Assembly (NCBI GenBank): GCA_947501275.1
Contig: CANMVD010000006.1
Span: 1 to 64,000 of the forward strand
Length of the DNA stretch: 64,000 nucleotides
Origin: an uncultured Tateyamaria sp.
GTDB taxonomy: Bacteria; Pseudomonadota; Alphaproteobacteria; Rhodobacterales; Rhodobacteraceae
Reading direction: 5' to 3'
Shown: positions 8,006 to 16,468 of the stretch, in pieces
How the letters are laid out: each line of letters begins with the position of its first letter
How positions within the stretch are numbered: position 1 is the stretch's first letter
Program-made: the position numbers and the translations under genes
Notes under the pieces: model-generated
Databases searched by the model: none
Told to the model about the DNA's origin: nothing
Seen by the model: only the letters and a program-made list of their open reading frames with translations

Positions 8006-8794
8006 CTAGGATGGTGCGCCCACTTGCCAGTCGCAAAACTGATCGTAATGCAGGTTCACACCTGAGTTTGAGATGTGAATGACGCCAAGGTTGGGGGCTT
8101 CACGCGCCGGGCTGAACGTGTCCCACGTCCACGCGGGTTTTGGCGGAGGCGCTTGATAGAGTATCGCGCGCATCGTGGCGTAAGGGATGCCGTTATACGT
8201 GCCAGTCATGGGGCGGTGCACATGCCCGATGAACATGTACTGTACACAGGAATACGACGACACGAGATCTAGGAAAGCATCCCCATTCTCCATGTTGTCT
8301 CTGTCCTGCATTGGCAGCCCAAGGGCCATTGGTGGGTGGTGCATGAAAAGGAAAACAGGCGTCTCGCCCGCATCGTTCAAAACAGTAGAAAGCCACGCCC
8401 GGCGCTTTTGGCAGAACGCGCCCGCGTCAGAGCCCGATTTAAGCGTATCGAGGCAAACGATAATCCCTTGGGAAGTCGCGACACTGTATTGCACGAAATC
8501 CGCCATGCATTGATCCGGCACCGGCAAGAATTCCCGAAACAACTGCCTGTCATCGTGGTTTCCGACCATGGGCATGTAGGGGACGTTGAGCGCGCGCAAC
8601 TCGCTATGAACACCCTCGTAATCCGCCCTTGAGCCTCGGTTCACCATATCGCCGCTGATGATACACATCTGAGCATCAGCGTGATGGGTGTTGACGTGAT
8701 CAATGGCCGCGCGCAGCCTCACACGCGGATCATATCCTAACACTGTGCCAGCATGGGTATAGTGCGGGTCGGACATCCAAATCGTTTTGATCAT
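8006..8794 (-). CDS. Calcineurin-like metallophosphoesterase (CpdA/GpdQ-like)
   Basis: This 262-residue protein has every motif of a two-metal phosphodiesterase: D9-x-H11 (SDPH), ISGDMVNRG (D49), GNHDD (N79-H80), MHHPP (H152) and GHVHRP (H191, H193). The length and motif spacing fit the class III cyclic nucleotide phosphodiesterase/glycerophosphodiesterase group. There is no signal peptide, so it acts in the cytoplasm. Substrate could be cAMP or a phosphodiester of glycerol. A class III nucleotide cyclase is encoded at 47.2-48.5 kb, but nothing in the sequence ties the two together. Confidence 0.88.
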   Translation of the reverse strand: MIKTIWMSDPHYTHAGTVLGYDPRVRLRAAIDHVNTHHADAQMCIISGDMVNRGSRADYEGVHSELRALNVPYMPMVGNHDDRQLFREFLPVPDQCMADFVQYSVATSQGIIVCLDTLKSGSDAGAFCQKRRAWLSTVLNDAGETPVFLFMHHPPMALGLPMQDRDNMENGDAFLDLVSSYSCVQYMFIGHVHRPMTGTYNGIPYATMRAILYQAPPPKPAWTWDTFSPAREAPNLGVIHISNSGVNLHYDQFCDWQVGAPS

Positions 8795-8916
8795 TCCAAA
8801 GGCTCATCATCTTTTGTGCGCACGTGCATGGCCATACTCGAGACCTGCGCGTGCGGCGATGCTCCCAGTCAGCAAGGGTTATTGTAGCCCGCCCCTTAAA
8901 CGCCGATCAGCAGGTG

Positions 8917-9300
8917 TCAGGCCTTCTCAGTAGCCGGTTGCGCCTCGGGTTGGTCGGGGGCGTTCAAAGTGGCCCAGGTCTCATCCTGCTCCGGTTTGGG
9001 AGGCGTGTCACAGGCACGGCGATGCATGTTGACCTTGGCCACGAAGTGGGCGGAGATTGGCGCGGTCACAAAAAGGAACGCCATAATCAGCGTTTCGTGG
9101 ATCGACGTTTGACCCAAGGTGCCCGAGTGGATCATCGACGCAAGCAACAGCATCCCGATCCCGACAGTCCCCACTTTGGTCGGCGCGTGCAGGCGCGTCA
9201 TGGAATCGTTGAAGCGGACCAAACCAATAGCCCCGACCAGAATGAAAGCCGAGCCAATGATCAGACAGGCAGCCGTTGCAATGTCACCAAAATCACTCAT
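8917..9300 (-). CDS. mrpG: Mrp Na+/H+ antiporter subunit G
   Basis: This 127-residue protein has three membrane helices and the MrpG/PhaG pattern (GSAFILVGAIGLVRFNDSMTRLHAPTKVGTVGIG), followed by a short charged and proline-rich cytoplasmic tail. MrpG is one of the small subunits required for assembly and activity of the hetero-oligomeric Mrp sodium/proton antiporter in the inner membrane. Its start overlaps the mrpF stop by 4 bp, and it ends the operon. Confidence 0.93.
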   Translation of the reverse strand: MSDFGDIATAACLIIGSAFILVGAIGLVRFNDSMTRLHAPTKVGTVGIGMLLLASMIHSGTLGQTSIHETLIMAFLFVTAPISAHFVAKVNMHRRACDTPPKPEQDETWATLNAPDQPEAQPATEKA

Positions 9301-9584
9301 TCGATGATATCCCCCCGCAGAACAAAGCGCGCCAGCGCAACGGTCGAAACAAAGCCCAGCATGGCGATCAACAGTGACACTTCAAAGTAGATCTGCACGC
9401 CCTGAAAGATACCCAGCAAGACAACCAGACCAAGCGCGTTGATGACCATTGTATCCAAGGCCAGAATGCGATCGCCCGTGGTTGGGCCGAGCACCAGTCG
9501 GATCATCGACAGGATCTGGCCCGCCACCAGGGCGACAAAGGTGATGACGATAGCGATATCCAGATATTCAGACGCAAAGCTCAT
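9297..9584 (-). CDS. mrpF: Mrp Na+/H+ antiporter subunit F
   Basis: The protein has 95 residues and three helices. It carries the family motif LVLGPTTGDRILALDTMVINALGLVVLLGI, where the buried Asp is conserved in MrpF and implicated in ion passage. It overlaps both neighbours by 4 bp, indicating translational coupling within the mrp operon. Confidence 0.94.
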   Translation of the reverse strand: MSFASEYLDIAIVITFVALVAGQILSMIRLVLGPTTGDRILALDTMVINALGLVVLLGIFQGVQIYFEVSLLIAMLGFVSTVALARFVLRGDIIE

Positions 9585-10081
9585 GAGAAAACCTCCAACA
9601 AACGGCGCTCGTACCGCGTCTTGATTTCGTCCCGCACGGCGTCGGGGTCATCCGTGTGCAGCACGTGCACAAGCAGACTGCGCCCTTCTGTCGACAGATC
9701 AGATGACACGGTTCCAGGCGTGAGGGTAATTGTGCCTGCCAAAACGGTTATGGCTTCGGGTTGCGTCAACTCAAGCGGGACAACGATCCACGCCGGTTTG
9801 AGCTTGCTGTTGGGCACAGTCAACACGATCCAAGCAACCTGAATGTTGGCGACGATGATGTCCCAAATGACAATCACGCTGTAGCTCATCATTTTTCCCA
9901 ACCGGAACCCGCTGGGGCGATCAGGCCACCAAACGGCTGTCATGGCGGGTATGATCACGCCAAGGATCAGGCCAAACACCACCATTCCAGCCGTCACTTC
10001 GTTTTGCAAAAGTACCCAGACAAGCGCCAACAGCAATGTCAGCAGAGGGTGTGGAAAAAGGCGATGAAGGAAACCGGTCAT
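9581..10081 (-). CDS. mrpE: Mrp Na+/H+ antiporter subunit E
   Basis: This 166-residue MrpE protein has N-terminal helices (LLTLLLALVWVLLQNEVTAGMVVFGLILG) and a soluble C-terminal part containing the typical TITLTPGTVSSDLSTEGRSLLVH sequence. It belongs to the membrane complex that exchanges cytoplasmic Na+ for external H+. It begins 1 bp after the mrpD stop and overlaps mrpF by 4 bp. Confidence 0.94.
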   Translation of the reverse strand: MTGFLHRLFPHPLLTLLLALVWVLLQNEVTAGMVVFGLILGVIIPAMTAVWWPDRPSGFRLGKMMSYSVIVIWDIIVANIQVAWIVLTVPNSKLKPAWIVVPLELTQPEAITVLAGTITLTPGTVSSDLSTEGRSLLVHVLHTDDPDAVRDEIKTRYERRLLEVFS

Positions 10082-10082
10082 G

Positions 10083-11627
10083 TCAATGCTCCTCCTTTTT
10101 CGGTTTGCTCAGCTTGCCGGGTGTCTCAACCACTGTGGCAATGTAAGCGTCAGGCGCAAACAGCGTTGCTGCCATTCGGGTTGTGTAGCCGTGGACCTGC
10201 CCCGCAAACACCGTATGCGCGATAAGCAGCGTTACCAAACCGCCAGCCGCGAAAGCGGACAATGTTCCCGGGGGTGTGCGTGTGCCCGTCTTCTCGTCCG
10301 CCGGAGTGCCATGCGCCTTCCAGAACACGACGCTACCCGCACGGGCGAACCCAAGGATACTGATCAAACTCGAGATCAGGACAACTGCCCAGATCCACGT
10401 CACGTGATCCGAGCCAAAGCCCGCGTCCAGCACCAGCAACTTGCCGAGGAAGCCGGACAGTGGCGGCAAACCCGCCATTGCAATTGCGCCCACAAAAAAC
10501 ATGCCCGATACCAACGCAGTACCGGCCATCGGAGCCTGGGCTGTCAGCTCGACCGAGCCACGTGCATTGCGCACCATATCCGCAATCAGGAACAAGAGCG
10601 CACCGGCCAGCGTCGAATGCACGATGTAGTATAGCGCCGCCGCCACCCCCTCGGGGGTGAAGAGCGCGATGGACACCATCACCATCCCCATGGAGCCAAT
10701 CACCGAATAGGCCACCAGACGGTCCAGACGGCGCGCCGCGAGGACCCCAATCATACCAATCGCCAGAGAGATCAGGGCCGCTGTCAGCAACCATTGCCCA
10801 TGCAGCCCCGCAGTCGCTTCAAGCTCGGGCGGGAAGATCATGGTATAGACGCGGATGATCGCATAGGCGCCGATCTTGGTCATGATCGCAAACAGTGCTG
10901 CAACGGGTCCGGGCGCCTCTGCATAGCTTGAGGGGAGCCAGAAGTGCAGCGGCACCAAGGCGGCCTTGATCGCGAACACCATTAGCAGCAGCACGGCAGC
11001 GATGCGGATTCCGACTGTCTCTTCGGGACTGATCTGCGTCACGCGAAGTGCCAGATCAGCCATGTTCAACGTACCCGTCTCGGCATAGATCGCACCAAGC
11101 GCAAACAGGAACAGGGTCGACCCGATCAGGTTGAACAGTACGTATTGCACGCCTGCCTGCAAACGCGCATTGCCGCCAGAGTGGATCATCAGGCCGTAAG
11201 ACGCGATCAGCAGCACCTCAAAGAACACAAACAGATTGAATAGGTCTCCCGTAAGGAAAGCCCCGAGAATGCCCATCAACTGAAATTGGAACAGCGGGTG
11301 GAAGTGCTGCCCCATACCGTCACAACCGGACCCGATAGCGTAGAGCAGGACAAACAGCGACAGCACCGCAGTCAGCAGGACCATCATTGTCGACAGCTGG
11401 TCGCCCACCAGAACGATGCCAAAGGGCGCGGCCCAGTCACCAAGTTGATACAGCAGGACGGTCCCGTCCGAGACATGCCATGCCAGTGCGGCGGCGATCA
11501 CGACCTGCGCAACCACTCCGGCCAGGGAAAAGGCGCGCTGGATGGTGATGTGGTAGCGCGCGGCCAACACAATGAACGGCGCCAACAACGCAGGCAGGAT
11601 GATGGGGGCAATCAGCCAATGGGTCAT
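10083..11627 (-). CDS. mrpD: Mrp Na+/H+ antiporter subunit D
   Basis: This 514-residue protein is homologous to the proton-pumping NuoL/M/N subunits of complex I, with about 14 helices. The key acidic residue in TM5 is present (NLFVFFEVLLIASYGLM, Glu137), as is the lysine-containing segment FAIKAALVPLHFWLPSSYAEAPGPV. MrpD is one of the two large subunits thought to form the ion path. It overlaps mrpC by 4 bp. Confidence 0.95.
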   Translation of the reverse strand: MTHWLIAPIILPALLAPFIVLAARYHITIQRAFSLAGVVAQVVIAAALAWHVSDGTVLLYQLGDWAAPFGIVLVGDQLSTMMVLLTAVLSLFVLLYAIGSGCDGMGQHFHPLFQFQLMGILGAFLTGDLFNLFVFFEVLLIASYGLMIHSGGNARLQAGVQYVLFNLIGSTLFLFALGAIYAETGTLNMADLALRVTQISPEETVGIRIAAVLLLMVFAIKAALVPLHFWLPSSYAEAPGPVAALFAIMTKIGAYAIIRVYTMIFPPELEATAGLHGQWLLTAALISLAIGMIGVLAARRLDRLVAYSVIGSMGMVMVSIALFTPEGVAAALYYIVHSTLAGALLFLIADMVRNARGSVELTAQAPMAGTALVSGMFFVGAIAMAGLPPLSGFLGKLLVLDAGFGSDHVTWIWAVVLISSLISILGFARAGSVVFWKAHGTPADEKTGTRTPPGTLSAFAAGGLVTLLIAHTVFAGQVHGYTTRMAATLFAPDAYIATVVETPGKLSKPKKEEH

Positions 11628-11983
11628 GACTGTTCCTCCACACCATGCATTTCATTTTCATGCGGTGCGTCATCCACGTGATCGTCGTCCGAGCCAAGGA
11701 ACGCCCCGAGGCCGATCATGACAACAACGGCTGTCATTCCGAATGAAATCACGATTGCCGTCAGAACCAGCGCCTGTGGCAGCGGGTCAGTGTAGCTGTC
11801 CATGCCATCGCGCAGCACGGGCGGCGCACCTATGACAAGACGCCCTGACGTGAACAGAAACACGTTCACGGCGTAGGTGAGCAGAGAAATGCCAAGGATA
11901 ACCGGAAATGTGCGCAGGCGCAGCAGTAGATAGATGCCACCGGCGGTCATGACCCCGATGACGATGGCTACAAGAAGTTCCAT
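11624..11983 (-). CDS. mrpC: Mrp Na+/H+ antiporter subunit C (NuoK-like)
   Basis: The protein has 119 residues and three helices, and is related to NuoK of complex I. It has the MrpC features GIYLLLRLRTFPVILGISLLTYAVNVFLF and DPLPQALVLTAIVISFGMTA, plus a histidine/aspartate-rich cytoplasmic tail that could touch metal ions. Its start shares one base with the mrpA stop and its end overlaps mrpD by 4 bp. Confidence 0.95.
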   Translation of the reverse strand: MELLVAIVIGVMTAGGIYLLLRLRTFPVILGISLLTYAVNVFLFTSGRLVIGAPPVLRDGMDSYTDPLPQALVLTAIVISFGMTAVVVMIGLGAFLGSDDDHVDDAPHENEMHGVEEQS

Positions 11984-14835
11984 TATGCAGCCCCCTCTGT
12001 CTCGCGCGAGGGATCAATGTCCATCGGGTGTTCGCTCTCGTCGTAGTGCGCACGCCGCGCAAGTCGTGAAAAGCTTTCCAATGACAGCATCACCGCGCCC
12101 ACAACGGCGAGGAACACGCCCAAATCAAACAGAGCCGCAGTGGCCAGCTCGAACTCGTTGAACGGCGGGATACGCACATAGGTAAAGTCCGATGTCAGGA
12201 ACGGCTTGCTTACGAACCACGACCCGATGCCGGTAAACCCGGCGATCAGCACGCCTGCCCCGATCACGCCATGGTAGGGGTAGCGCAGCCTTGCGGATGT
12301 CCAGGCAAAGCCGCTGGCCATGTACTGCATGACGACGCCAATCGACACGACAAGACCCGAGATGAAACCACCGCCCGGTTCGTTATGGCCGCGCAGGAAG
12401 ATGTAGAAACCAACCAGCAACACCACTGGCAACAGCACCCGGGTCAGAACAACCATCATCATCGGGTGCACATCCCCGGCCCGCGCCTGATCCAGTTGAC
12501 GATTCAGCAGCCGCGCCCGCACAGGGCCCGACAGCAGCGTCTCGGTCAGGGCGTAGATCAGCAGGGCAGCGATGCCCAACACGATGATTTCGCCATAGGT
12601 GTCAAAGCCCCGGAAATCGACAAGGATCACGTTGACCACGTTTGTGCCGCCACCACCCTTGTACGAGTTTGCCAGATGGAATTCGGAAATCGGAGCAACA
12701 ACCGCATCACGCAGCATATAGTGATACGCCATCATAAAGGCCGCAACGCCCCCAGCCACCGCAACGCCGGCGTCCCGGACGCGCCGCAACACGGTACTTT
12801 CCACCGGTGTGCGTTTGGGCAGAAAATTCAACGCCAGCAGCAGCAGGATGATTGTCACGACCTCCACGGTGAACTGCGTCATCGCCAGATCAGGCGCGCT
12901 CAGCAGCACAAAGCCGATGGACACCATCAGACCTACGATTCCGATCAGAACCAGCGACAACAGGCGGTTGCGGTGCAACAGGACAAGGCCCGCAACGGCT
13001 GCAATCAGCATCATCCCTCCGCCCAGATGAACAGGGCCAACGGGTTGCAAGTCGCGTGTTGCCGGACCGACAGTGCCTGTGCTCCAGGCATATCCTCCAA
13101 CCACGATGATTGTTGCCAGACAGATCAGCGCATATCGCGAGAATGCGCCATTGTGCAGACCCAGAATGGCCCATCGGGCCGTCCCGGCAACGGCTTCGAT
13201 CAACCCTTCGAAAATCGTCTTGGCCTCGGGGCGCGGGGTGTTCTCCCAAGCGTTAAGCAGAGGCTTGAAGATCCCCAGCAGGATCAGACCACCGACAACG
13301 GCAGCGATGGACATGAACAGTGCAGGCACCAGACCGTGCCAGATCTTGAAATAGGCCTTGGGCACTTCTCCCGCCTCGCCCAGCACAGACGCCGTGACAA
13401 GTTTGACAAACGGTTCCGCGACGAACGGTGCAATACCGATCACGACAACGGGCACGATCAGCAGTGCGGGTGGCAGCCACAGGCCAACAGGTGGGTCGTG
13501 TGGTTTGGCAGGGTAATCATCGCGGACAGGCCCAAAGAACACGTGGCCAATCAGACGGAAACAGTAAGCGGCCGAGAATAGCGATCCGACTGTGGCCAAG
13601 ATGGGCACTAGGTTGGGAATGCCAAAGAGCGTTGTATGCGTTGCCTCCTCCAGCATCATTTCCTTGGACAAAAAGCCGTTGAGGAACGGGATACCCGCCA
13701 TGGACAGCGCCGCAAGCGTTGCGATCACAAAGGTGATGGGCATCAGTTTGCGCAAGCCGCCCAGCCTTCGGATATCGCGGGTGCGCGCCTCGTGATCGAT
13801 GATGCCTGCGGACATGAACAGCGCCGCCTTGAACGTCGCGTGGTTCAGGATGTGGAACATCGCCGCCATCGCGCCAAAGGCGGTGCCGGTGCCAAGCAGC
13901 ATGGTGATCAGCCCCAGATGGCTGACCGTGGAAAAGGCTAGAAGCGCCTTGAGGTCGTGTTTGAACAGCGCAATGACCGCCGCCAGCACCATGGTGATCA
14001 GGCCCGCCGTGGTGACTATCGCAAACCATTCCGGCGTGCCTGCAAGCACCGGCCACATGCGCGCCATCAGGAAGATACCCGCCTTCACCATCGTGGCCGA
14101 GTGCAGGTAGGCCGACACAGGCGTGGGAGCCGCCATCGCATGTGGCAGCCAGAAGTGGAACGGGAACTGCGCCGACTTGGTGAAACAGCCCAGCAGGATC
14201 AGGATCAGCGCCGGCAGGTAGAGCGGGCTTTCCTGGATTAACTCGCGGTTCTGCAGGATCACGCTCAGGTCATAGCTGCCCGCGATCTGGCCCAGGATCA
14301 GCATGCCGCCAACCATTGCGAGACCGCCCATGCCGGTGACGGTCAACGCCATGCGCGCGCCCTGCCGTCCTTCGGGCAGGTGCTTCCAGAACCCGATGAG
14401 CAGGAAAGACGACAGCGACGTCAGCTCCCAGAAAATCAACAAAAGCAGTATGTTATCCGATAGAACAATCCCCACCATCGCGCCCTGAAACAGCAGCAAA
14501 TAGGTGAAAAACTCACCCATATGGTCATCACGGCTGAGATAGCTGCGGGCATAGGCGATGATCAACAGGCCGATCCCAAGGATCAAAAGCGCAAAGAAAA
14601 ACCCGAGCCCGTCCAGCATCAGGGTCATGTTCAAGCCCAGTTCGGGCATCCATTCCAACCGCGCCGTCAACACCTCTCCGGCCAGAACCGACGGGAGATT
14701 GGTCAGCAATCCCAGAAAGGCGGCCAACGTCACCGTAAAGGTGACACCTGCACACGCCGCGCGGCCTGCCTTGTACATGAGCCCGGGTAAAAGCGCGCCA
14801 AGAAATGGTAAGGCGACGATGATAAAGAGGGACAC
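11983..14835 (-). CDS. mrpA: Mrp Na+/H+ antiporter subunit A fused to subunit B
   Basis: This 950-residue protein is longer than stand-alone MrpA because the C-terminal ~150 residues form an MrpB domain (TRVLLPVVLLVGFYIFLRGHNEPGGGFISG...), the fused arrangement found in group 2 Mrp systems. The NuoL-like core keeps the functional residues: Glu137 in FWELTS, Lys220 in FTKSAQFPFHFWLPH, His245 and Lys251. The start is GTG at 14835 with AAGGA upstream. It is the first gene of the operon and probably takes part in Na+ or K+ efflux, pH homeostasis and salt tolerance in a marine organism. The leader is unusually structured (see 14836-14940). Confidence 0.95.
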   Translation of the reverse strand: MSLFIIVALPFLGALLPGLMYKAGRAACAGVTFTVTLAAFLGLLTNLPSVLAGEVLTARLEWMPELGLNMTLMLDGLGFFFALLILGIGLLIIAYARSYLSRDDHMGEFFTYLLLFQGAMVGIVLSDNILLLLIFWELTSLSSFLLIGFWKHLPEGRQGARMALTVTGMGGLAMVGGMLILGQIAGSYDLSVILQNRELIQESPLYLPALILILLGCFTKSAQFPFHFWLPHAMAAPTPVSAYLHSATMVKAGIFLMARMWPVLAGTPEWFAIVTTAGLITMVLAAVIALFKHDLKALLAFSTVSHLGLITMLLGTGTAFGAMAAMFHILNHATFKAALFMSAGIIDHEARTRDIRRLGGLRKLMPITFVIATLAALSMAGIPFLNGFLSKEMMLEEATHTTLFGIPNLVPILATVGSLFSAAYCFRLIGHVFFGPVRDDYPAKPHDPPVGLWLPPALLIVPVVVIGIAPFVAEPFVKLVTASVLGEAGEVPKAYFKIWHGLVPALFMSIAAVVGGLILLGIFKPLLNAWENTPRPEAKTIFEGLIEAVAGTARWAILGLHNGAFSRYALICLATIIVVGGYAWSTGTVGPATRDLQPVGPVHLGGGMMLIAAVAGLVLLHRNRLLSLVLIGIVGLMVSIGFVLLSAPDLAMTQFTVEVVTIILLLLALNFLPKRTPVESTVLRRVRDAGVAVAGGVAAFMMAYHYMLRDAVVAPISEFHLANSYKGGGGTNVVNVILVDFRGFDTYGEIIVLGIAALLIYALTETLLSGPVRARLLNRQLDQARAGDVHPMMMVVLTRVLLPVVLLVGFYIFLRGHNEPGGGFISGLVVSIGVVMQYMASGFAWTSARLRYPYHGVIGAGVLIAGFTGIGSWFVSKPFLTSDFTYVRIPPFNEFELATAALFDLGVFLAVVGAVMLSLESFSRLARRAHYDESEHPMDIDPSRETEGAA

Positions 14836-14940
14836 GTGAATTCCTTAATATGACGTAGCGCAAGGGCATGTTTGCTTGTGTGATGCGCCTGGGAAGTCAT
14901 AGTGCGTTCGCTACGTTCCCCGACACACGCAAACTTGCCC
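14836..14940 (-). promoter_or_regulatory. Candidate structured leader RNA (hairpin plus pseudoknot) of the mrp operon
   Basis: Read on the - strand, 14940-14923 pairs with 14864-14881 (GGGCAAGTTTGCGTGTGT with its partner) in a stem of 16 Watson-Crick pairs and two mismatches. An inner 5-bp stem follows (GGGAA at 14920-14916 with TTCCC at 14895-14891). The enclosed loop contains ACGTAGCG (14916-14909; its first A is shared with the inner stem), an exact complement of CGCTACGT (14860-14853) just after the main stem and 7 nt before the AAGGA ribosome site. This hairpin-loop-to-3' pairing is a pseudoknot shape that could gate translation. No matching riboswitch class was recognised. The remainder of the gap to 15214 shows no gene. 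Confidence 0.6.
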
Positions 14941-15214
14941 ATAAGTTGTTTTTCCAGCCTGCAGAGTCAAGGGTGGGTCTAAGAGACTGGACGGTTTGGC
15001 AGGGGCTTATCAAACCAGAGCGAAATTTGCGGAATTGTGTCGATTGACCTCACGTGCTTCTGAGACGCTCTTGCCTTGTCACATCTGCCGTGTGCCACGC
15101 AATTGTTGAACATGTTGCGCAACCCGTGCCGCTCTTCAATCAACCCAAGCAGGGGTGCCGCATGGTACGATCCACCCCCTACAAATGCGCATCCCACACC
15201 TGACCCGTCCGTCG

Positions 15215-16468
15215 CTACGCATATCCAGACGCCTTGAAGTAGCGGCCAACACAACGCTGCACGTGGAGATTGACCAGATCTGCGGCGGTTGTCGGCACAT
15301 CGCCGAAATCGAGCCCCATAAAGTGTTGCGATACGACGGTTTCTGGCAAGGCAGACTCCCCGAGGTTACCAAGAAGACTCTCCAGCGCCGCAGCAACTTC
15401 CGGGTCTGTCCAGTAGTACCGGATGCGATCACTGAAACTGTAGGTTTTCAAAATCCGGACGTCGTCTTCGGAACCACCGTAGTAGGGCTGCCAATGTGCC
15501 GGATTCTTTTGCATCTGACGGGCTAAAACTTCCCTGATGCGTGATCGGGCGCTTGGAACAATCTCCGCTTCAATCGCGGCCAGTGCCCAAACAGCCTCGC
15601 GGAAACGGAAGGTCAGTTCTGGCCCGACTTTCAAAAAGAAGAAGTGATGCCCAACGAGATCTGCCAAGGCGCGGTCCGACTGATAATCTGTTGAGTGCGC
15701 CTCAAAAGTGAGACCACTCTCGGCTTGGATCGCGTCAGCAAGCGGTTGCGCTTTTTCCGGGACAAAAGGGTAGATGGACGTATGCCCAAAATCGACTCCG
15801 GGTTGGGTGACAACGGAAACGATCCGGGACCACGCAGTATCCAGACCACGCGCGCTCCATGCAGCGCGGTGAGTATGAATCGTGTCGCGAAAGCGGGCGA
15901 CGGAGGTCACATCCAAAGCATCGGGTTCTTCGGTTTCACCCCCGGGGATCGGGACTTCGGTGCCGATGATATAGATCAGCTTGTCCGGGTCCGGGGCGTG
16001 GGCCTCGGCAACGGCACACAGGTCCGCAGCGCGTTCGGCGATCTGGGCAAAGGTCGGGTTCGGCTCTCCGCCGCACGCCATGCTCGCGTCAAGATGGATC
16101 TTGGTGAAGCCTGCTTCGACATAGAGCCGGACCAGAGTGCGGGCCTTGTCCATTGCCTGTTCCAGCGGCTCTGTCCTCCAAGGGTTCGGGCCAAGATGGT
16201 CACCGCCAAGGATCAACTGTTGCATAGGCACACCTGCCTCATCCGCCATGCCCGTCAGCCAAGACATGAATGCCTCGGGCGTCATGCCGGTATATCCGCC
16301 GTCTTGATTGACTTGGTTGCAGGTGGCTTCGATCACCGTCGGATACCCAGTTGTCGCCGCAAAGGTCAGAACAGCACGCAACACATGTTCATTGGCCGTG
16401 CAAAAGCAGGGCAAGCCGATGGGTTCGCCAGCACGGTTGCGGGCGATCAGGTCGTGTACAAGACTCAT
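15215..16468 (-). CDS. PF08013 (GatZ/KbaZ-like) protein, likely D-tagatose-6-phosphate 4-epimerase
   Basis: This 417-residue protein is of the GatZ/KbaZ family (PF08013), recognisable by PIGLPCFCTANEHVLRAVL and EATCNQVNQDGGYTGM (residues 47-62), LGGDHLGPNPW and the C-terminal RYYWTDPEV segment. GatZ and KbaZ assist tagatose-bisphosphate aldolase, but no GatY/KbaY aldolase is nearby. A PF08013 member from the Agrobacterium altritol/galactitol pathway interconverts D-tagatose 6-phosphate and D-fructose 6-phosphate, and there it works with a PF00294 tagatose kinase. The kinase gene here overlaps this one by 4 bp, which makes the epimerase role the better inference. Confidence 0.8.
   Translation of the reverse strand: MSLVHDLIARNRAGEPIGLPCFCTANEHVLRAVLTFAATTGYPTVIEATCNQVNQDGGYTGMTPEAFMSWLTGMADEAGVPMQQLILGGDHLGPNPWRTEPLEQAMDKARTLVRLYVEAGFTKIHLDASMACGGEPNPTFAQIAERAADLCAVAEAHAPDPDKLIYIIGTEVPIPGGETEEPDALDVTSVARFRDTIHTHRAAWSARGLDTAWSRIVSVVTQPGVDFGHTSIYPFVPEKAQPLADAIQAESGLTFEAHSTDYQSDRALADLVGHHFFFLKVGPELTFRFREAVWALAAIEAEIVPSARSRIREVLARQMQKNPAHWQPYYGGSEDDVRILKTYSFSDRIRYYWTDPEVAAALESLLGNLGESALPETVVSQHFMGLDFGDVPTTAADLVNLHVQRCVGRYFKASGYA

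Noticed and set aside
12271-13581. 436-codon open frame on the + strand inside mrpA
   Set aside because: It is antisense to a well-supported MrpA(B) protein and has a His/Gln/Arg-rich composition with no domain, typical of a shadow frame in high-GC DNA.
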